A DNA stretch of 64,000 nt from Sweltsa coloradensis (GCA_024449915.1 JAMZAV010000064.1:310001-374000), one strand, 5' to 3'. Positions 1 through 14,030 are shown, counted from the first letter of the stretch. Numbers and translations are program-made. The notes: generated by a model from the sequence alone, not told the origin.

Positions 1-252
1 TTTTGATTATTATAAAAAAATTTGAATTCTCCGGTCCCTGTTATTCGATTTTGGATTCGAAAGCAAAAGGCACTCGGTTTCCCCAAATTTAGCCCGTTGT
101 GTTTTAGACGTTAGATATGTATATAATGGTTAAAGCATGTGAAATTTCAAGTTTGTACAAATTACCACGCCTTAGTAATTACGTGTTTTGATTGTTGTCC
201 AAAATTTTGATTTTCTCCGGTCCCTGTTACCCGATTTTGGTTTTGAAAGCAT
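1..252 (+). repeat. Diverged direct repeat, two copies of about 70 bp
   Basis: Bases 1-74 and 186-252 share an ordered series of blocks: TTTTGATT, then TTCTCCGGTCCCTGTTA, then CGATTTTGG, then GAAAGCA. The copies are about 185 bp apart in the same orientation. The first copy starts at the window edge, so the unit may extend to the left. No coding potential is visible. It is either an old tandem duplication or two copies of a dispersed repeat. Confidence 0.6.
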
Positions 253-2635
253 AAGTATCTGCGTCTGAGGTACATCTAAGTGTGGTCCAAGTTTTATAGT
301 TCTAAGATGTACCGTTTTCTCTGTAAGCTCTTATTCCTCTCCGTCAGAATCCCCCAGCCAGCTAGCCACCCACCCAGCCAGCCGGAAGGTTTTCAACTAT
401 GTTGAGGCACTTTTTTTTTAACACAGAACGGGTTTTCGGATCGGGTCTTATTTTTTTTGGTAGGTCATGGACCACATATCAGGTCATATACCGAGTTTCA
501 AGATTGTAAATTTTTCAGGGTGGCGTGTGCAGATGTATGAAAAAACCAACTCGGATAGGAGTATACAGGGTCGAGTTAGTCGTTAAGCCGTCGCGTGCGC
601 TTGGCTGCGGGAGAACGACCGTCGCCCTAGATTATTATTTCAAACTTTGCTCTCTTACATTGCATTATTTCCTGTACATTTATGCGCTTAATTTTATTTC
701 GTTGTCCACCTTTGTAAATCAGTTTTTATAACTGAATAGAATATACGTTAAATAAAAAAATTAATACACCAGATGTGTTTTACTGATACTCTAAGATTGC
801 GCGTCTTTGTTTTCTGTAGACATCGTTTGTCACTCATATTTCGTCCACATTTTGTCGTTAAAATGCTTCGAATCAAGAGTCGATGTATTTCCCTTGTTTA
901 TTTACCGAACACCATCTACTTTGTGAAACTAATTAGGCAAGTTTATAACGATATTACTAAGTTTTGGTAATTTGCCTTGATTAATTCTTGTTTGGAGCAA
1001 ATCAGGCTCGAGACCGACCTTAAGCCAGTCCGTCAGTACAGGGCACGGTTAAGTTACTGTTTTGCTAACATCGGACAGAAATACTAACAAAACTTACCTT
1101 CAGTATATCTGACGGAACGGCAATAGTTACCTTATTAACTTTTGGTTAATAACTCTTGAGTTTCTACAACTCTGCTCTGTTTCAGCGAAGGTTTCTGAGG
1201 CAGACGCTCAAGCTCATACATTATTACAACCATTGAACGTCAGGGTAATCTGTCTTCTAGTTAACAGATGCAAATATTCCTCTCTGTAAATGTGATTACA
1301 GTTAACCGTAATCAAAGGTTAACATGATATTGAACAATACATGCGGAAATAGATTGAACGTTTCATGTGAGTGTTGATCAACTATTTCTATTTCTCAATT
1401 CAAAATTGCATCCAATGAAATGGGACAATATGCAATGTTTGAATAATGTTATTAAACAAGTATGGTGGCGTCACAGGATTCGTAGTGAAATGGTTATTGT
1501 TAGATGTGCGTAATGGGTTTTAAAAATTTAAATCTTTTTCGTAAGAATCCTGGCTAGGGGTGTGCACATCACATTTACTCGGTAAACTCTCTTCAGGTGT
1601 CTATAATAGGTAATTAGGGTTTTTACTTATAAGGTAATTAAATGGAACCATTTTACAGTCGGTTAACCGGTTTCCTCAAATTTGAATTAAAATTTACACC
1701 ACAGTAAAATGTTTTTTATATATTATATTTAAACACGTTTCAATTGGATTCGTTTGTGCTTAGATTCTTTTATTGTGCATTGTCCTTCTCTTAAAGTTAG
1801 AAGAGTTTATTATTTAATTATGAAAACACTTTAGTGGATACAACTATTTTTATTATTTATTTTTTTACTAAAAATTAAGAGTTTATTAAAGTGTTTTAAA
1901 CAATTAAATCGTGCATAGTGATTTTCAAGGCGGTTAGTGGAGATAGATGAGGCTGACAGAAATTACAATGCTTCGTGCCTTCTGAAGTTTTTGAATTCAC
2001 GTATTTCTGTATTCGTATAATGTTTCAGACATTCACTTCAGCGCTTGAGCCTCCGCGGGCGGCCCTTGATTCTTTCAAAACCTATGCGAGTATAAATATG
2101 TTTGAAAATAAACACTATTTGGGTTCCATTTGAAGTCTGTTTGGTCTGAAGGAAAATATTCACAAAGTGATGTTTGCTCTGGCTAAAATGTGCATACCTT
2201 TATCTTACTTTGCTGTTGGTTTTGGAAATAAAGCTACATAACTAGAATATATCTAAAAGAAAGGGAAAAGAAGGGAGTTAGTTACTGAAGAGTTTGCATA
2301 GAAATAAAATATATAGCCGGAAAGAAGTCGAGCGTGTATCAAATTTTAAAGAAGAAATATAGTAATAAAAAATACTAGTGAAATATGGAAAGAGGCCGTA
2401 TAGTGAAAAACACAAAGTTGAATAAGAAAAAGTTTTAAAAGAAAGGGCCTAAGATTGGAGAGAAAGTAGGCCGCGTGTGCGTCTGTTGGTTTTGTACGCG
2501 TGCATGGGTGGGGTGGAAGTTTCATTCATTATCCACACTGCTCTCTTCAAGATGTCGAGAGTAAATCGTTTTTATTACACTTTGAAAATTGCCCTAGTCT
2601 GTCTTCACACAAATAAACACTAGACTTAACTCGCC
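253..2635. other. No gene recognised
   Basis: A+T-rich DNA with stops in all frames. The only compositional oddity is a short CAGC/CCAC-rich patch at about 350-385. Short open frames at 525-731 and 773-970 have no recognisable domain, no splice signals and A+T-rich, non-coding-like codon use. Confidence 0.6.
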
Positions 2636-2757
2636 TATACCATTGAAGAAACACTGTCAACAACTTTCAGTACTGATTGCCGGTGACGGGAAGCGAACCA
2701 AGATCTCCGAATCAGAAACTCGTGCGTTACGCTTGAGCTACAGATTCTGTAGGTCCA
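2636..2757 (-). mobile_element. tRNA-derived SINE, copy A (family 1)
   Basis: Read on the minus strand there is an A-box-like TGTAGCTCAAGCG (2729-2743) and a B-box-like GGTTCGCTTCC (2689-2699). These are followed by CCGGCAATCAGTACTGAAAG, the same post-tRNA body start found in the other family-1 copies near 11.6, 32.2, 35.0, 39.3 and 45.3 kb (consensus about CGGCAATCCTGACTGAAGG, then TCCTCAGTCGTTA). The 3' body is decayed. The internal Pol III promoter layout identifies it as a tRNA-derived SINE rather than a working tRNA gene. Confidence 0.7.
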
Positions 2758-5700
2758 ATTAATATATAACTAAATGCGTGTTAGTAAGTACTCAATCAAG
2801 CCTATGAAGATACACCTTTCAAGAGTAAGAAAAATAGTCTAATTACGCGTTTCAAGGACTAAAACAAGTACATCGATTGATGCAGACATGTTAATTAATT
2901 GTTAAACCTCCAAGTAGCTTTTAAAAAAAACTGATACGTAAACCACCTATGCAATTTTATTTTTTTTTCTCGTGTTGTAATATAGTTATACATAATTATA
3001 TGTTAATAACTTATTGACACCAAGTTCAGGGACTCATGTGTGAAGCACGAATAAATGTGTACGAATAACGAAAATAAATTAAACGAATACGAAAAATAGC
3101 TATGCAAGGGAACTAAAAATAAAATGAGATCAATGTCGTTCTGAATATATTTGACTATTAATCAGCTAAAGGCTGCTTGAATTCAGTTGGCGGGGCAAAT
3201 GAAAATACTTCAATACAACACAAAACGACTTTCTAAGAAGGCTTACTTCAAATGCCACTATGGTTTTACAAACCGTTGACCTCTCTCCTCGGGAAAAAGT
3301 CTTGAATGGACGTTCACTCCATTCCATCAGGATCTCTACCCTGACTTTCTCGGGTGAGAGCTGTTCGAGTTGATAACCGGATGTGATCCCCTTGTGAGCC
3401 GACCACTTGGAGCACAGTATTATTTGTGAGAGGCTTTCAAATATATTTCACGCGGATTTAAAGTTGAGCTATGCTGTCACATTAGTCGACGAGAGAGTTC
3501 ATAGAGCGCGCTAGTCGTGTGCTTCGCGCATCGATTAAAGGCGGCAAACTTGAAATGACGTCTTCTGCTGATTGAGTGGAACTAACTGCACTTGAAGGTT
3601 TCTGGTTTAAAATAGCGTGGATTAATGCATATACATTGGTAACGGCTGTATTGAAACTTATTTATTTTACAAACAGCCAATGATAATTTTGTAAGAGCAT
3701 ATTTTAACATTTTTTAATATGGTGCTGCTGTATCCCTAATGACTGACAAAACTTTGATATGTGGAGGAGGGGAACGGGAGCCGCCTATTCACCGCTTAGA
3801 TCAAGATCCATTTAATAAATACACCATTGGTTTGTAGTATGCTAGTATCAAAAATACTATTATGAAATATAATAAATGTGATTGATGTGTCCACACACTG
3901 TACACATTATTTTATTTCGGTATTATTGGTGTTCTGTCTTTCCCGTTCAAAACGATGGAATTGCTGAAGTTTATAGAGATCTAAGAGGTGTAAAAGTTGC
4001 GTGCGAGAGACGAGCAAACATGTTATAAGTTAACGCTTCACATATATCAAATGATAACGAGTAGTCGGGCATAACATTCTCATGCAAGAAACTTTACAAC
4101 AATCATCCTGATTACATTGTAAAAGACAAGTACTTCAGTTCCATAAACAACCCTCACATACAATGTAGCTTAAACCTAAACACCCATTCAGAATTAGACG
4201 AGAATAGAAGTTAATCTCTCACATCGGGTCATTTTATTGTGCTCGTTCCGCAGCGTTTACTGTATTAGTGTAATAAAACCGTTCATAAAACCCAGATCTA
4301 CACTGTGATGTAATAAAAGTGTTGCCTTTTTTATACCGACATGCACTAGTTGACCTTGTGAGAAATAAACAACACCAAGTCCAAACCTACGTTGAGTTTC
4401 GCTCTCTGTTCCTTTCAATCCGTCTTATAATCGGGACTTGCCCATGAACGTGAATCTACGACACGAATGGGCGTGTTGGCGAAATTGAGCTTTGAATTGG
4501 ATACAACTGCGAATTGATTCTGACATGCTCTTCCATCCTCGTAGATGTGATCATTGATTCGAATAATGAAGTTCATATTATCAAGATGATCAAGAAACGA
4601 ACAGTCCATAAGTAATGGCGATCTCTAATTTGTATATCTGCGCGTGTGAACTGACTTCCGACTTAGAGGTGTTGGTTTCGTTTAGTTCATGTTTATAACC
4701 AATGAAACTTCGAGAAATAACATCGAAAGTTTGGCCATTTGCCTCTCTCTATACCTGATAAATCAAACAATTCCAGAACAGCTGATTCACAACACGCTTA
4801 TCTTGAGTTACTATTCAAATTTATTCATCCAGATGGATTTGATTAACATTCGTGCCACTGAAGGAAAGACTGAACCGTGTTATGCAACGAACGTATCTAA
4901 TTCACTACTCAATTCAATGCCGCGCATAATCCCGTGAAGCGGCGTTAAGTTTTCAGTCGTCGCTAATTATCAACGCATCGTGTTTTTGTTTTATGATAAT
5001 GTGAGATTGTGCTTCGTGTGTTGAAACACGGTTGAATGTGGTCATTGCAGGCCCCATAAACATGCCCGCCACACTCCACCCCCTCCCCACACCCCCGAGC
5101 TGCGTACCATCTGCTCCCCAAACCCCCCACTGAGGGTAGAACAATATTATAGGCTCTTAGTCGACGTTATATACGAACCTGCCAAATCGTCTCTCAAACC
5201 GAACAATCGAAGTGCTTTAATATGAAGCTTGTACTTCCTATAGTTTATCATGACAGGATGTATGGAATATGCGAAACCAGTAAAACGGTCTCTAAAGAGA
5301 GAAATTATTGGTGGGGCTTTGGCCAGCGTTGGTTAAGGTTTACGATGGCAGTTCTCCCTGAAAAACGATTACAAAGGCATTTTTCGTCGTATACAGAAGG
5401 TATTGGTATGACTGCGTGGGTTTGGGAGTTGAGCGGATATCGATGAATATTGAATTATAGTCGATATTAAAAATATATTTTGCTTTCTAATATAGACACT
5501 TATTTTTCGGCGTTTGTAGCCTTCCGAAAATTATTTTGAACGCGCATAGCGTATCATTTGGATTAATGTGCTGTTATGTTATGTAGCTATTGTACTATCA
5601 AACTCTTGTTTGCTATAAACTAACGTTACAATAAAAATGTGCAGTGTACATATTAGAATGGAAAACCACTAGTCTGAAACTTGTGCACTTCTGGTTTCCT

Positions 5701-7643
5701 CGTTTACTGGACGTTACTGAAATATAAATGCGTTGTTGAATTGTAGATTTGCACAGTCCACTCTGCAGATGGTTTGATGTTTAGTTCAGTAAATAAGTTG
5801 TTTTATGTTGTAACTATGGTGCGAATGTTACGTATAGCCTGTTGCATGGAATCGCTTACAGAAGGTCTCCGCCTTCTTCCCCCACCACTCTCCTCCCTGG
5901 TCGATAATTAGACACAGCTGCGCTAGTGGTGATGGAGGAGAGGGTATTGTAGGAGGAGTCACAGTGCTAAAGATTCCTTGAAATCGACTTTATGTACAAA
6001 CGAGCTTGAATTGCTGGAGTTGGACACATTAAAACTGGAGAACTCTGGTTAGGACAATCACTTTTCTCTTTAATCTACGACGTATGAAACGACGATGTGC
6101 CCAGCAGTAATGTCACCAACACCGTATTAAACTTGGATGTAGAATACTAGGGTGGCTTAAGAGGACGCTCTTGGAGAATATTGAACATTCGAACCTTAGA
6201 ATAGTTGATCGTTACGTAAGTCGGAGTGGCTTCGAAAACTTAAATTCTGACATGTTCTTCCGAAACATTTTAATAATTCACTCTTTTTATTGCCAAGATT
6301 TAGTTTGAACGTTCTATTTTACACGTCTTATAAATTTATGTAACAAGGAAAAGTTATGTTTTACAGTGTTTGCACTTGCCGGTTAATTGTTTTATTGTTG
6401 TTTAATAATATGTATATTCACGATAGAACCACATATTATGTGTAAGAGATGGATACCATTTTTGTTATCTAATTCATATTAACATGGTTATTCTTATTTC
6501 TTAATAGTTTGTGTTATTGTTGTTGTTATGATGTTGAATGATTCCTTCTTTAATAATGTGACCTTAAGTCGCCTCTTTGTGATAAATACATAAATTGAAA
6601 ACCGCTTTCCAATCGAATGGAGATTGCTAATTAGTAGGGCGTTGTATTGAATCTCGACATAATGAATATTAATAATATCTTACTTAAGTATTTATTATGC
6701 CCGTCTTTAAGAACATTTCAGTGAGTATGTTAAGTAACCGTCTGAAATCCCTCCTTCCAACCTTTGATGTTTTCCATTTTAAGCTCTCTCTCTCCGAGGA
6801 TGGCATTACTGTCAGTCAGAGTCAGGGGGGGCAACATCACGAAGGCATAGAAAATTACAAAGACCACAGCAATTTCTAATCAGCTGCCTCAAATGCCAAA
6901 AACGTCAGCTCTAATATTCATAATATTCAGCCATGAATCTAGTAATTAATTTTCACGCGATCTCAATAGACATTGCCAAATTGGGAAACGACGTCTTTGA
7001 TTAATATTTTGCAAATACACTTTGACAATATGAATTCGAAATCTTACTCAGTAAATACCAAGTAAAATGTCGTGTCATAAAATGTTAGTTGTCATTTTCA
7101 CGTTGAAATAAAATAATAATACTTCGTCCGGAATCTTTTTATAACGCACATTGCATAATATGGCCCTTGTATTGTATCAACGAAAAAGAAATGCAATGAT
7201 ATCCGATGAATTTTTACGTTTGCCAATTTCTTTTGCAAAAATTTGTCCTTCATTATTTCAGCGTTTAAAAAAACTTTGAAATATTTTAAGATATTCGTTG
7301 ATTTTCTTCGACATATATACAAAACTCTCAACCTCATACTTATGAAATAGTAATTTTAAAGTAATAGTTTGCGCATAACAATATGTCGGTCTGCTAGATG
7401 TAAAAGAACGTACCAGTATAGAAAGGGAATCGGTAGTTTTAAACTTGAGGAAATATTAAGACAGCAATCGATTTAATATTAGTATAAATAATTGACGCTT
7501 TCCTTTTACATATTCTTCCTACAAAAGTCGAGTTGTCATAAAATGTTTTTCTTTGATGTACGATATCATTAAATAATTGAATATCCATTCATTCATTGTA
7601 ACAATCGTTGTAAAAAGTATTTTTAACTGGATTTTTTTTTCAG
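2758..7643. other. No gene recognised; probable 5' intron or flank of the exon at 7644
   Basis: A+T-rich and without a recognisable exon. A C-rich stretch lies at about 5070-5125. Open frames at 4415-4609, 4689-4937, 5222-5446 and 6697-6879 show no domain and no flanking splice sites I can defend. If the exon at 7644 is real and has a 5' UTR exon upstream, that exon should lie here or to the left of the window. Confidence 0.5.
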
Positions 7644-7715
7644 GTCATGGCTTCAAACCCGGAAGTGAAGTCTGGAGCCAAATCCAAGGCAGTAAGCACA
7701 AGGATACACCAACTG
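7644..7715 (+). CDS. Putative first coding exon of an unidentified gene
   Basis: This is the best protein-coding signal in the window. A run of ten T residues and CAG (7631-7643) form a strong 3' splice site, with a possible branch-point A in TTTAACT near 7626. The exon opens with GTC and then ATG at 7647. It reads 23 codons, beginning MASNPEVKSG and ending STRIHQL, and stops exactly in phase 0 before GTGAGC (7716), a good 5' splice site. Its base composition is far more balanced than the surrounding DNA, and it is basic and hydrophilic, as disordered N-termini often are. An internal AGTAAGC at 7691 could act as an alternative donor and would shorten the exon by 24 nt. I do not recognise the protein and could not find a following exon. 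The ATG as start is inferred from position and frame; the exon could also be internal, but the ATG frame is the one that fits the exon ends. Confidence 0.55.
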
Positions 7716-10700
7716 GTGAGCGCGACTTTCCCATAAAATCCAAACATATAAAATTATAAACTATATTAAACCGTCTATTCACCCTGTCTCCGCCCATCTC
7801 TACCAACCTAAGATTTTCATCTTATCAAGAATAGATTTTCATCTTATCAAGAATTGGTTAACATAACCATATAAATAGAGGTATGTTTAATCTACATTTT
7901 GAGTTATAGATGCTGTATTGATTTTCGAAAAGATATTTTGTTTAACACTATAAATCGATAAATTTACAAAAAAGTTTTACCCGTGCCTTTTGAGAATTAG
8001 TTCTGCGCTGTTTTCTTACTTTCTTCTTAGAAATTAAATTTTATTGTTTTTTAACAGCTTAAAATATACTCCATTTAAGCAACTGTTCTTTAACATTTAA
8101 GAAATTATTGGTTATTTTCTTAAAGTTTAAAACCCCCTTTAGATGTAAAAAATCAAACATCGTTTTCAGTTCACCGTACCGAATTTATTTCCATATTTTC
8201 TACACTCACTGTATAGTTGATATCGCTTCATAATCAACAATGCAGTGCTACTATACCTAACAAAACAAGAAGGGTGTTAAATGCGTCACTTCCACTTGTC
8301 GCAAGTTAGCACTGTGCGTGTAAGTAGCGCGTGGCAGCGCGCGAGAAAGTAAGTTGTACCGTGTGAACTGTGTAGAAGTCGGCCACAAGTTGCGCGAGGT
8401 GGCGTCCTCATTGTCTGAAGCAACGCCGACCTCACGCGTATTACGAGTAAACCAATCGTGAGGATTAATTCGCATTAAGGGATATTCCACATTTATTACT
8501 CAATTACTTATATTATGCCGGAGAGACGAACAAAATTTGATAAAGAAAATCTATTCAAAAATGTACGAATACAATAATTTTTAGTTAGGTGACCATTTAA
8601 TAAAACACTGTATTATTTATTCAGCTTCAAAAAGGAGCAAAGGCAAAATGATAACGTTTAAGCTCTCAATTCCGATACTTAATTTTTCATTTAATGCAAC
8701 TGCCATAAATAAAAAGTGTACCCTTCTTAAAATAGTTAACTCGATTCAGGTGTTTGATCAATATAAATATGTAATTATTAATTTTCACACTTGCGTTATG
8801 GTGAACTAAAGCAGGCAATAGACACATGCGTGGCTCTGTATGTATGTTGTGTATATCGGGTGTATATGTACCGACAAATTTATGCTCAAATGAGAAACAT
8901 ATGAAAGTGGATGTGGGTTGGGAAAAGTAATCTATGTTTGCCAATTATTACACAGAAGTGGACTATACTAACTAGACTCAACTAAAGACTCACTAGCGCA
9001 TCGTGTATTATAATATCGCTTCGCTCTTCAAATTCTTATTGCAACGATGATAATTATTTCGTTCAGTATTTGAGTTTTTAGCCATTTCTCTATAGCAGAC
9101 ATGATAAATGTTGCAAGTACAAGCACATGTGCGCAAAAAAGTACTTAAATCTTTCATTTAATTAATTATGTAGAACTGAAAAATGTGTTTACTAAAAACA
9201 AACTTTATACAAATGTAGTTTTGAACAATGAAACAATTCATAACTCATATTATGTAAATCTTATTACATTTCATAATGTTCCAAGTGTATTTTTTCCTAT
9301 AAACGTTTTCTCGAGTTTCTGTACATCTACTTGTAAGTAATGACAAATCGTTCTTTTCGTTTTAATAGTTATACATACTTTTTATGTGGAGAAGAAAATA
9401 TATCTCTCTGTTTGCATCTTTATTCGTCTTATTATTATCTTCATTCTGCTTCGTTTCGTAGACTAAGTACCCTCTGCAGATGTAACTGTGTTGCTCTTCT
9501 AGGGGGCCATCCACTAATGCTTACCTCGAATGCATCAACATAATAACAAAATAAACTTAAAACTTTTCTGACTGCGGTAAAAATAAAAAAAATAGTCTAT
9601 AATTCGCAGCGATGCGAGGTAGTTGAAACTCATAGATAGCTCTGCCTCTGTATCTCCCGAAGTTTAGCATGGCTTAGTACGTCACGTGGATGCTAAAAGC
9701 TGCCGTGACCCGCATTCAGCTGCTGTTTTCTACAACTATTTAACCGAGGACAGCATCGTGCAAGGGTCCTTTTGACATAAGTCTATGTAGCATACATATC
9801 TCTCGGGCGTATCAAGCGTTTGATCTTGCGCGATGTTTTACGGCCTGTTGAGTACAGTCAGGGCTGACTGAACAGGAAGTCGGCGGCGAAACGTCGAGTT
9901 TTGTATGCACGACCTTAGATTAAATCCACTCTATCGACGTTTCCACCGTTTGTAATGAACACAACGTTATTTTGACGGTCGGGGTTCCGTGGATCATTTG
10001 GAGCTTTGCCTAATATCTAAACCGATTGAATTTTGCTACTTCAGGTTTAAGAGAAGTGTCTATCTAATGAAGTAAGAGGAATGGAACATGGCAGTTTTAT
10101 TTAATTTGTGTCTTAAAATCACCGACTTACTTTTTTTTAAATTGTCATTTCTTTCAGTGACTACATTTGAAAGTAAAATTTATACATGTCTACCTAATGC
10201 ATAATAATGCCCTTTTTCATTTTGCCGCTTGATCTCAACTATATACATTTATGATCACTCTAAGAATTTGACTACATGATTACATCAGACTGTTTTGATG
10301 TATCAGCATTTCTGTTGATGTTTTGAAATTATGTTTGAAATGTAATTGCCATTCATTCACTTCTAGTGAAAAGCTAATCACCAGCCATGATTATAAGAGA
10401 GAGCATTGAGTATTAATTACATTTTTTTTAAAATACAACCTACTTTCTACAAGACCTTATAAGAGAGAAATGCACGTACTTAAACGGATACTTTTAATAA
10501 GTATCATAGTGTGAGAGTCTTTTTAAATATGCGACATGAAGTCGAATGCTATAGTGGTCTAAAATTAGTCCCGACTGCGGTCCCAACTCAACTTTCTAAA
10601 AAGTGGGTTACCTAAAAAGTGTTAACTCAAGTAAATACTATTGTTTTTAATTGAATGTGACCTTTTTAAAGTTCATTATAAAATAAAAGAGTAAAGCAAA

Positions 10701-11489
10701 GTTCCGGAACACGTGTACTAACTCTCTTGTATGGTAGAAACATGTATAATAACAACAATTCTACCTTGTGTTGAAAGTCTTGAACTAATAGTAATGTTGA
10801 GATCTAGCCATTGCGAAATACAATAAACTACCTTCATATGACGTTCATTAGGTACATTCTAAATAAAGTATATCTGCAAATAGAGTTTTGTTTTGACGTA
10901 CAAGCACGTTTAACCCATTTGACTGTCTGTGTTCTGTGTGTGGGGTGTTGTGGGATTAAACGTCGCATGCTCACATGGAACAAGTTATATGCTCACGTAC
11001 GTACACATGCATGCATGCTCATGTCTGTATATGGATAGATCAAGGTTGCCACGTTACGTGCGAGGTGTATTGCAGTAAAACACCATACTCAACTGAACAA
11101 CATAATTTGTGGAATTTATGAATAATTTATGAGATTTTAAAAGTTAGATGCAGTCTATTGTTCTGTTGTTGCTCAACGTCCCTTGCATAGAAAGAGTGAG
11201 ATGATGAAGAACTTGAAAACAAAATGAGGGAAGAAGTTATCAGAAAGTTTTAAGAAAGGTAGGTTAACTATGTTGGACTGATTTTGAGACGATAATAATA
11301 TTATAATATGCTGTAATTGGAAGGAAATAGAGTATAATAGACCAAGATTGTAACACGCATCACAGCTAAGCCAGGAATGGTAGTAGTTGATATGAAGAAA
11401 TGAAAAGACTATAGATGAAATATTATGAATTTAAAAGCTTTTTCTACCGAACCATCGATTAAGGTTTGAAGAGATAATTTATTTTCGTA
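7716..11489. other. No gene recognised; presumed intron 3' of the exon
   Basis: This lies downstream of the putative splice donor. It contains a perfect 22-bp tandem duplication at 7811-7832 and 7833-7854 (unit starts AGATTTTCATC). No further exon of the same gene could be identified. Open frames at 8257-8490, 8687-8944, 9340-9543 and 10811-11038 have no recognisable features. Confidence 0.5.
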
Positions 11490-11745
11490 AGGATATCCTA
11501 TGTAGGGTACAAATCAGCTCACCCGTTGTGGCCCTCTTCATGTGACTTACTAGGATATTTAGGGTTTAGGATTGTTGTAAAGAGAATATACATGGTATCT
11601 TTAAGATGACTCAATTAATCCTTCATTTCGCTTTAACGACCGAAGAAAACCTTCACAAAATTTTAATTCCTAATTCCCGTTGGCGGGATTCGAACCCTTG
11701 ATCTCACAAATCAGAGTTTCACGCGTTACTCAAAAGCAATCGCTG
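11490..11745 (-). mobile_element. tRNA-derived SINE, copy B (family 1)
   Basis: The minus strand carries the B-box GGTTCGAATCC (11687-11697), with CGCGTGAAACTCTGATTTG just before it as the anticodon-arm region. The family body follows: GAAGGTTTTCTTCGGTCGTTA, then GAGTCATCTTAAAGATACC. The distal 3' end matches copy C (blocks TAGTAAGTCAC, GAGGGCC and GTACCCTA). It is nearly full length but lacks a clean A-box end. The uninterrupted GAGTCATCTTAAAG here is the empty counterpart of the transposon insertion site in copy F. Confidence 0.75.
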
Positions 11746-13751
11746 TCAATGGGTCATTTTTTTAAAGTGAGTAATTTAAAAATTGTAGGATATTTTATAG
11801 CGTACCTAACCAAGTCTAATTTTAACAATTACGTGAACTGTATAATTTGCTCACTAAAGTATCAAATACCTTAATCATTGAAAAATAGCTAATAGTTATG
11901 CGATGGAATCACGGACGCCAGAACTTCATCCACTGCTCGCGCTCTAGTACCAACGACAGTGCTGTAAAATTGATTCTTCCGCCTTTCCCACCATAATCCC
12001 GTGCATCTAATAATCGACTAGAAATGTAAATTGAATTACTTTTTAAATTAACTTTGAAAGTGATTCTTTTGGAGCAATTTTACGGCACACTTGGACGCAG
12101 TGGTGTGGAGAGCGGTGCCTTCGCTTCGTGGTGGTGAGTAAGCCCATCACCGTTACTAGCGGTATAATGATATTCTACTTTCCTACGGACGGTATTGTGG
12201 CTATCAAGATAAAAACCTTCCTCGTCTTAGTTGAAGTTATTATAATTTTATCTCTATCTAGATAAAAGTAAGTATACATCTTGACTTTTCAAGTTGTTAT
12301 GCTTTCTGGGATCGTGATATTCCTATAGTTTGGACGAAGGTCCGAAGAGTATGCCAACCATGGACGAAATGTGTGTGTTGATACATATCACATCATCATC
12401 TATCACTATCTTACATCATTTATCATTTTGATTACAGAATAATATATAATTCACGACGTATTCTTAATTCAAGTAATTAAAAATGTAATTCTCACTTCAA
12501 CCTTCGATATTTCCATCTCAGACGGGTAGGTCACCAAGTGTATAATGAATGATATGTGTTATACGTTTGTGCGATACACATACAAAATATAATTATGCAA
12601 TCTAGTTAAACACTGATAGCTAAATAATAGTCTGGTGTGCTACGTGTAACTGTAATGTTAATACCTACTGCTCCAGCGGCGCCTGAGCTGTATGTCGTAG
12701 CTAGCGTACAGAGCAAGTGCAATGGTAGAGTAACTAGATAAATCAACGACTGTATGTCATAACTAATTCCACAGACGTCTTGAGAGACGTTTACTTCTAG
12801 ACTAGGTTGATATAACAGCACGGGACTTGGGGCGCTGTGTTTGTGCAAACCAGACTCAGGTAATTGAATATTATAATATGTAAGTTATTATAATATATAG
12901 CATTGTTCGGTGTGGCCGTTTGTACCACTTTGGTGATAAGCTGCCTGTTTTACACTTTTGCCTTTAGAAACGTGCGTCATTTTAACCATATTAAAAAATA
13001 AAAACTGAAATGTTACTTTAACGTGTGGGCTGTGGCTGATTGAAAGCTAAAATCTCGCACACGGTATTTAAATATATATATATAATAAATATTGTAATCT
13101 TTCTCGTTCCTGTATACATCGCTTGAAGCCTTTCGCCTTGAGTATAATAATTTCATAAATTGAGGCTCATTAATTAAAAACAAATTAAAAGTTTTTGAAG
13201 GCAAGTTTTGTGCTGCTGCTCTATATTTTTATAGTATTTCCTCCGCACCAGCCTGAAAAATTTCTAATTGGATTTTAAACTCGAATCTTGCATAATTTCT
13301 ATTTATTTTGCCCTCTGCTTATTTCTGCTCATTCCAAAATAAATATTTACCATTTTGTTTCCGCATATCGACGTTGCTGAGAAAACAAATATTATTACCT
13401 AAAAACAAATACGGCATTTCTAACACAAGCCTGTTATGTCACAAATTGGATTTTGCCAGTTAAATTTGCCTATGGGCTCTCTTCAAATTTTCGTAATCAC
13501 GATTTCCGTACAATAATAGATCTCGTTACTAACAACAAAACGCCTTCACTGATGATGACGTCAAAGTTAGTCAATTAATTGAGAATCTAACAATCACAGC
13601 AGGTCATTGTTGTGATGTTCATACTTGATTAGCTGTCATACACATGTAGGACATGGGCGCATACACGGTGGGTCATTGTTCAGTACACGAACAATAGAGT
13701 GATTTAAAAGCGCTTTGGATGAAAACTTGGCGTGGAAGATAGCACAATGGA
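11746..13751. other. No gene recognised
   Basis: A+T-rich with no recognisable gene. The minus-strand open frame at 12606-12848 has no domain and no splice context. Confidence 0.55.
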
Positions 13752-13911
13752 AAGACGTGCACTACATGGGTAAACTTAGTAAGTGTACCATCTAATGATT
13801 ATAGTCGGTGTTGGCCAAGGTAGTAACTTTTAAGACGTGCACTACATGGGTAAACTTAGTAAGTGTACCATCTAATGATTATAGTCGGTGTTGGCCAAGG
13901 TAGTAACTTTT
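13752..13911 (+). repeat. Perfect 80-bp tandem duplication
   Basis: The segment beginning AAGACGTGCACTACATGG at 13752 is repeated base for base from 13832, a period of exactly 80. The absence of any visible difference implies a recent event, since older repeats nearby are 10-30% diverged. Confidence 0.95.
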
Positions 13912-14024
13912 AAGTTAACTTATGGAATAACCGTTTATGTTTTGTTACCGTGTAAATTGATTGATAATATAAGTTATTTTTAAAGCTTTATTTCAATTGT
14001 ATTTCTTACATATTATTTATTGAT

Positions 14025-14030
<6 letters not shown>

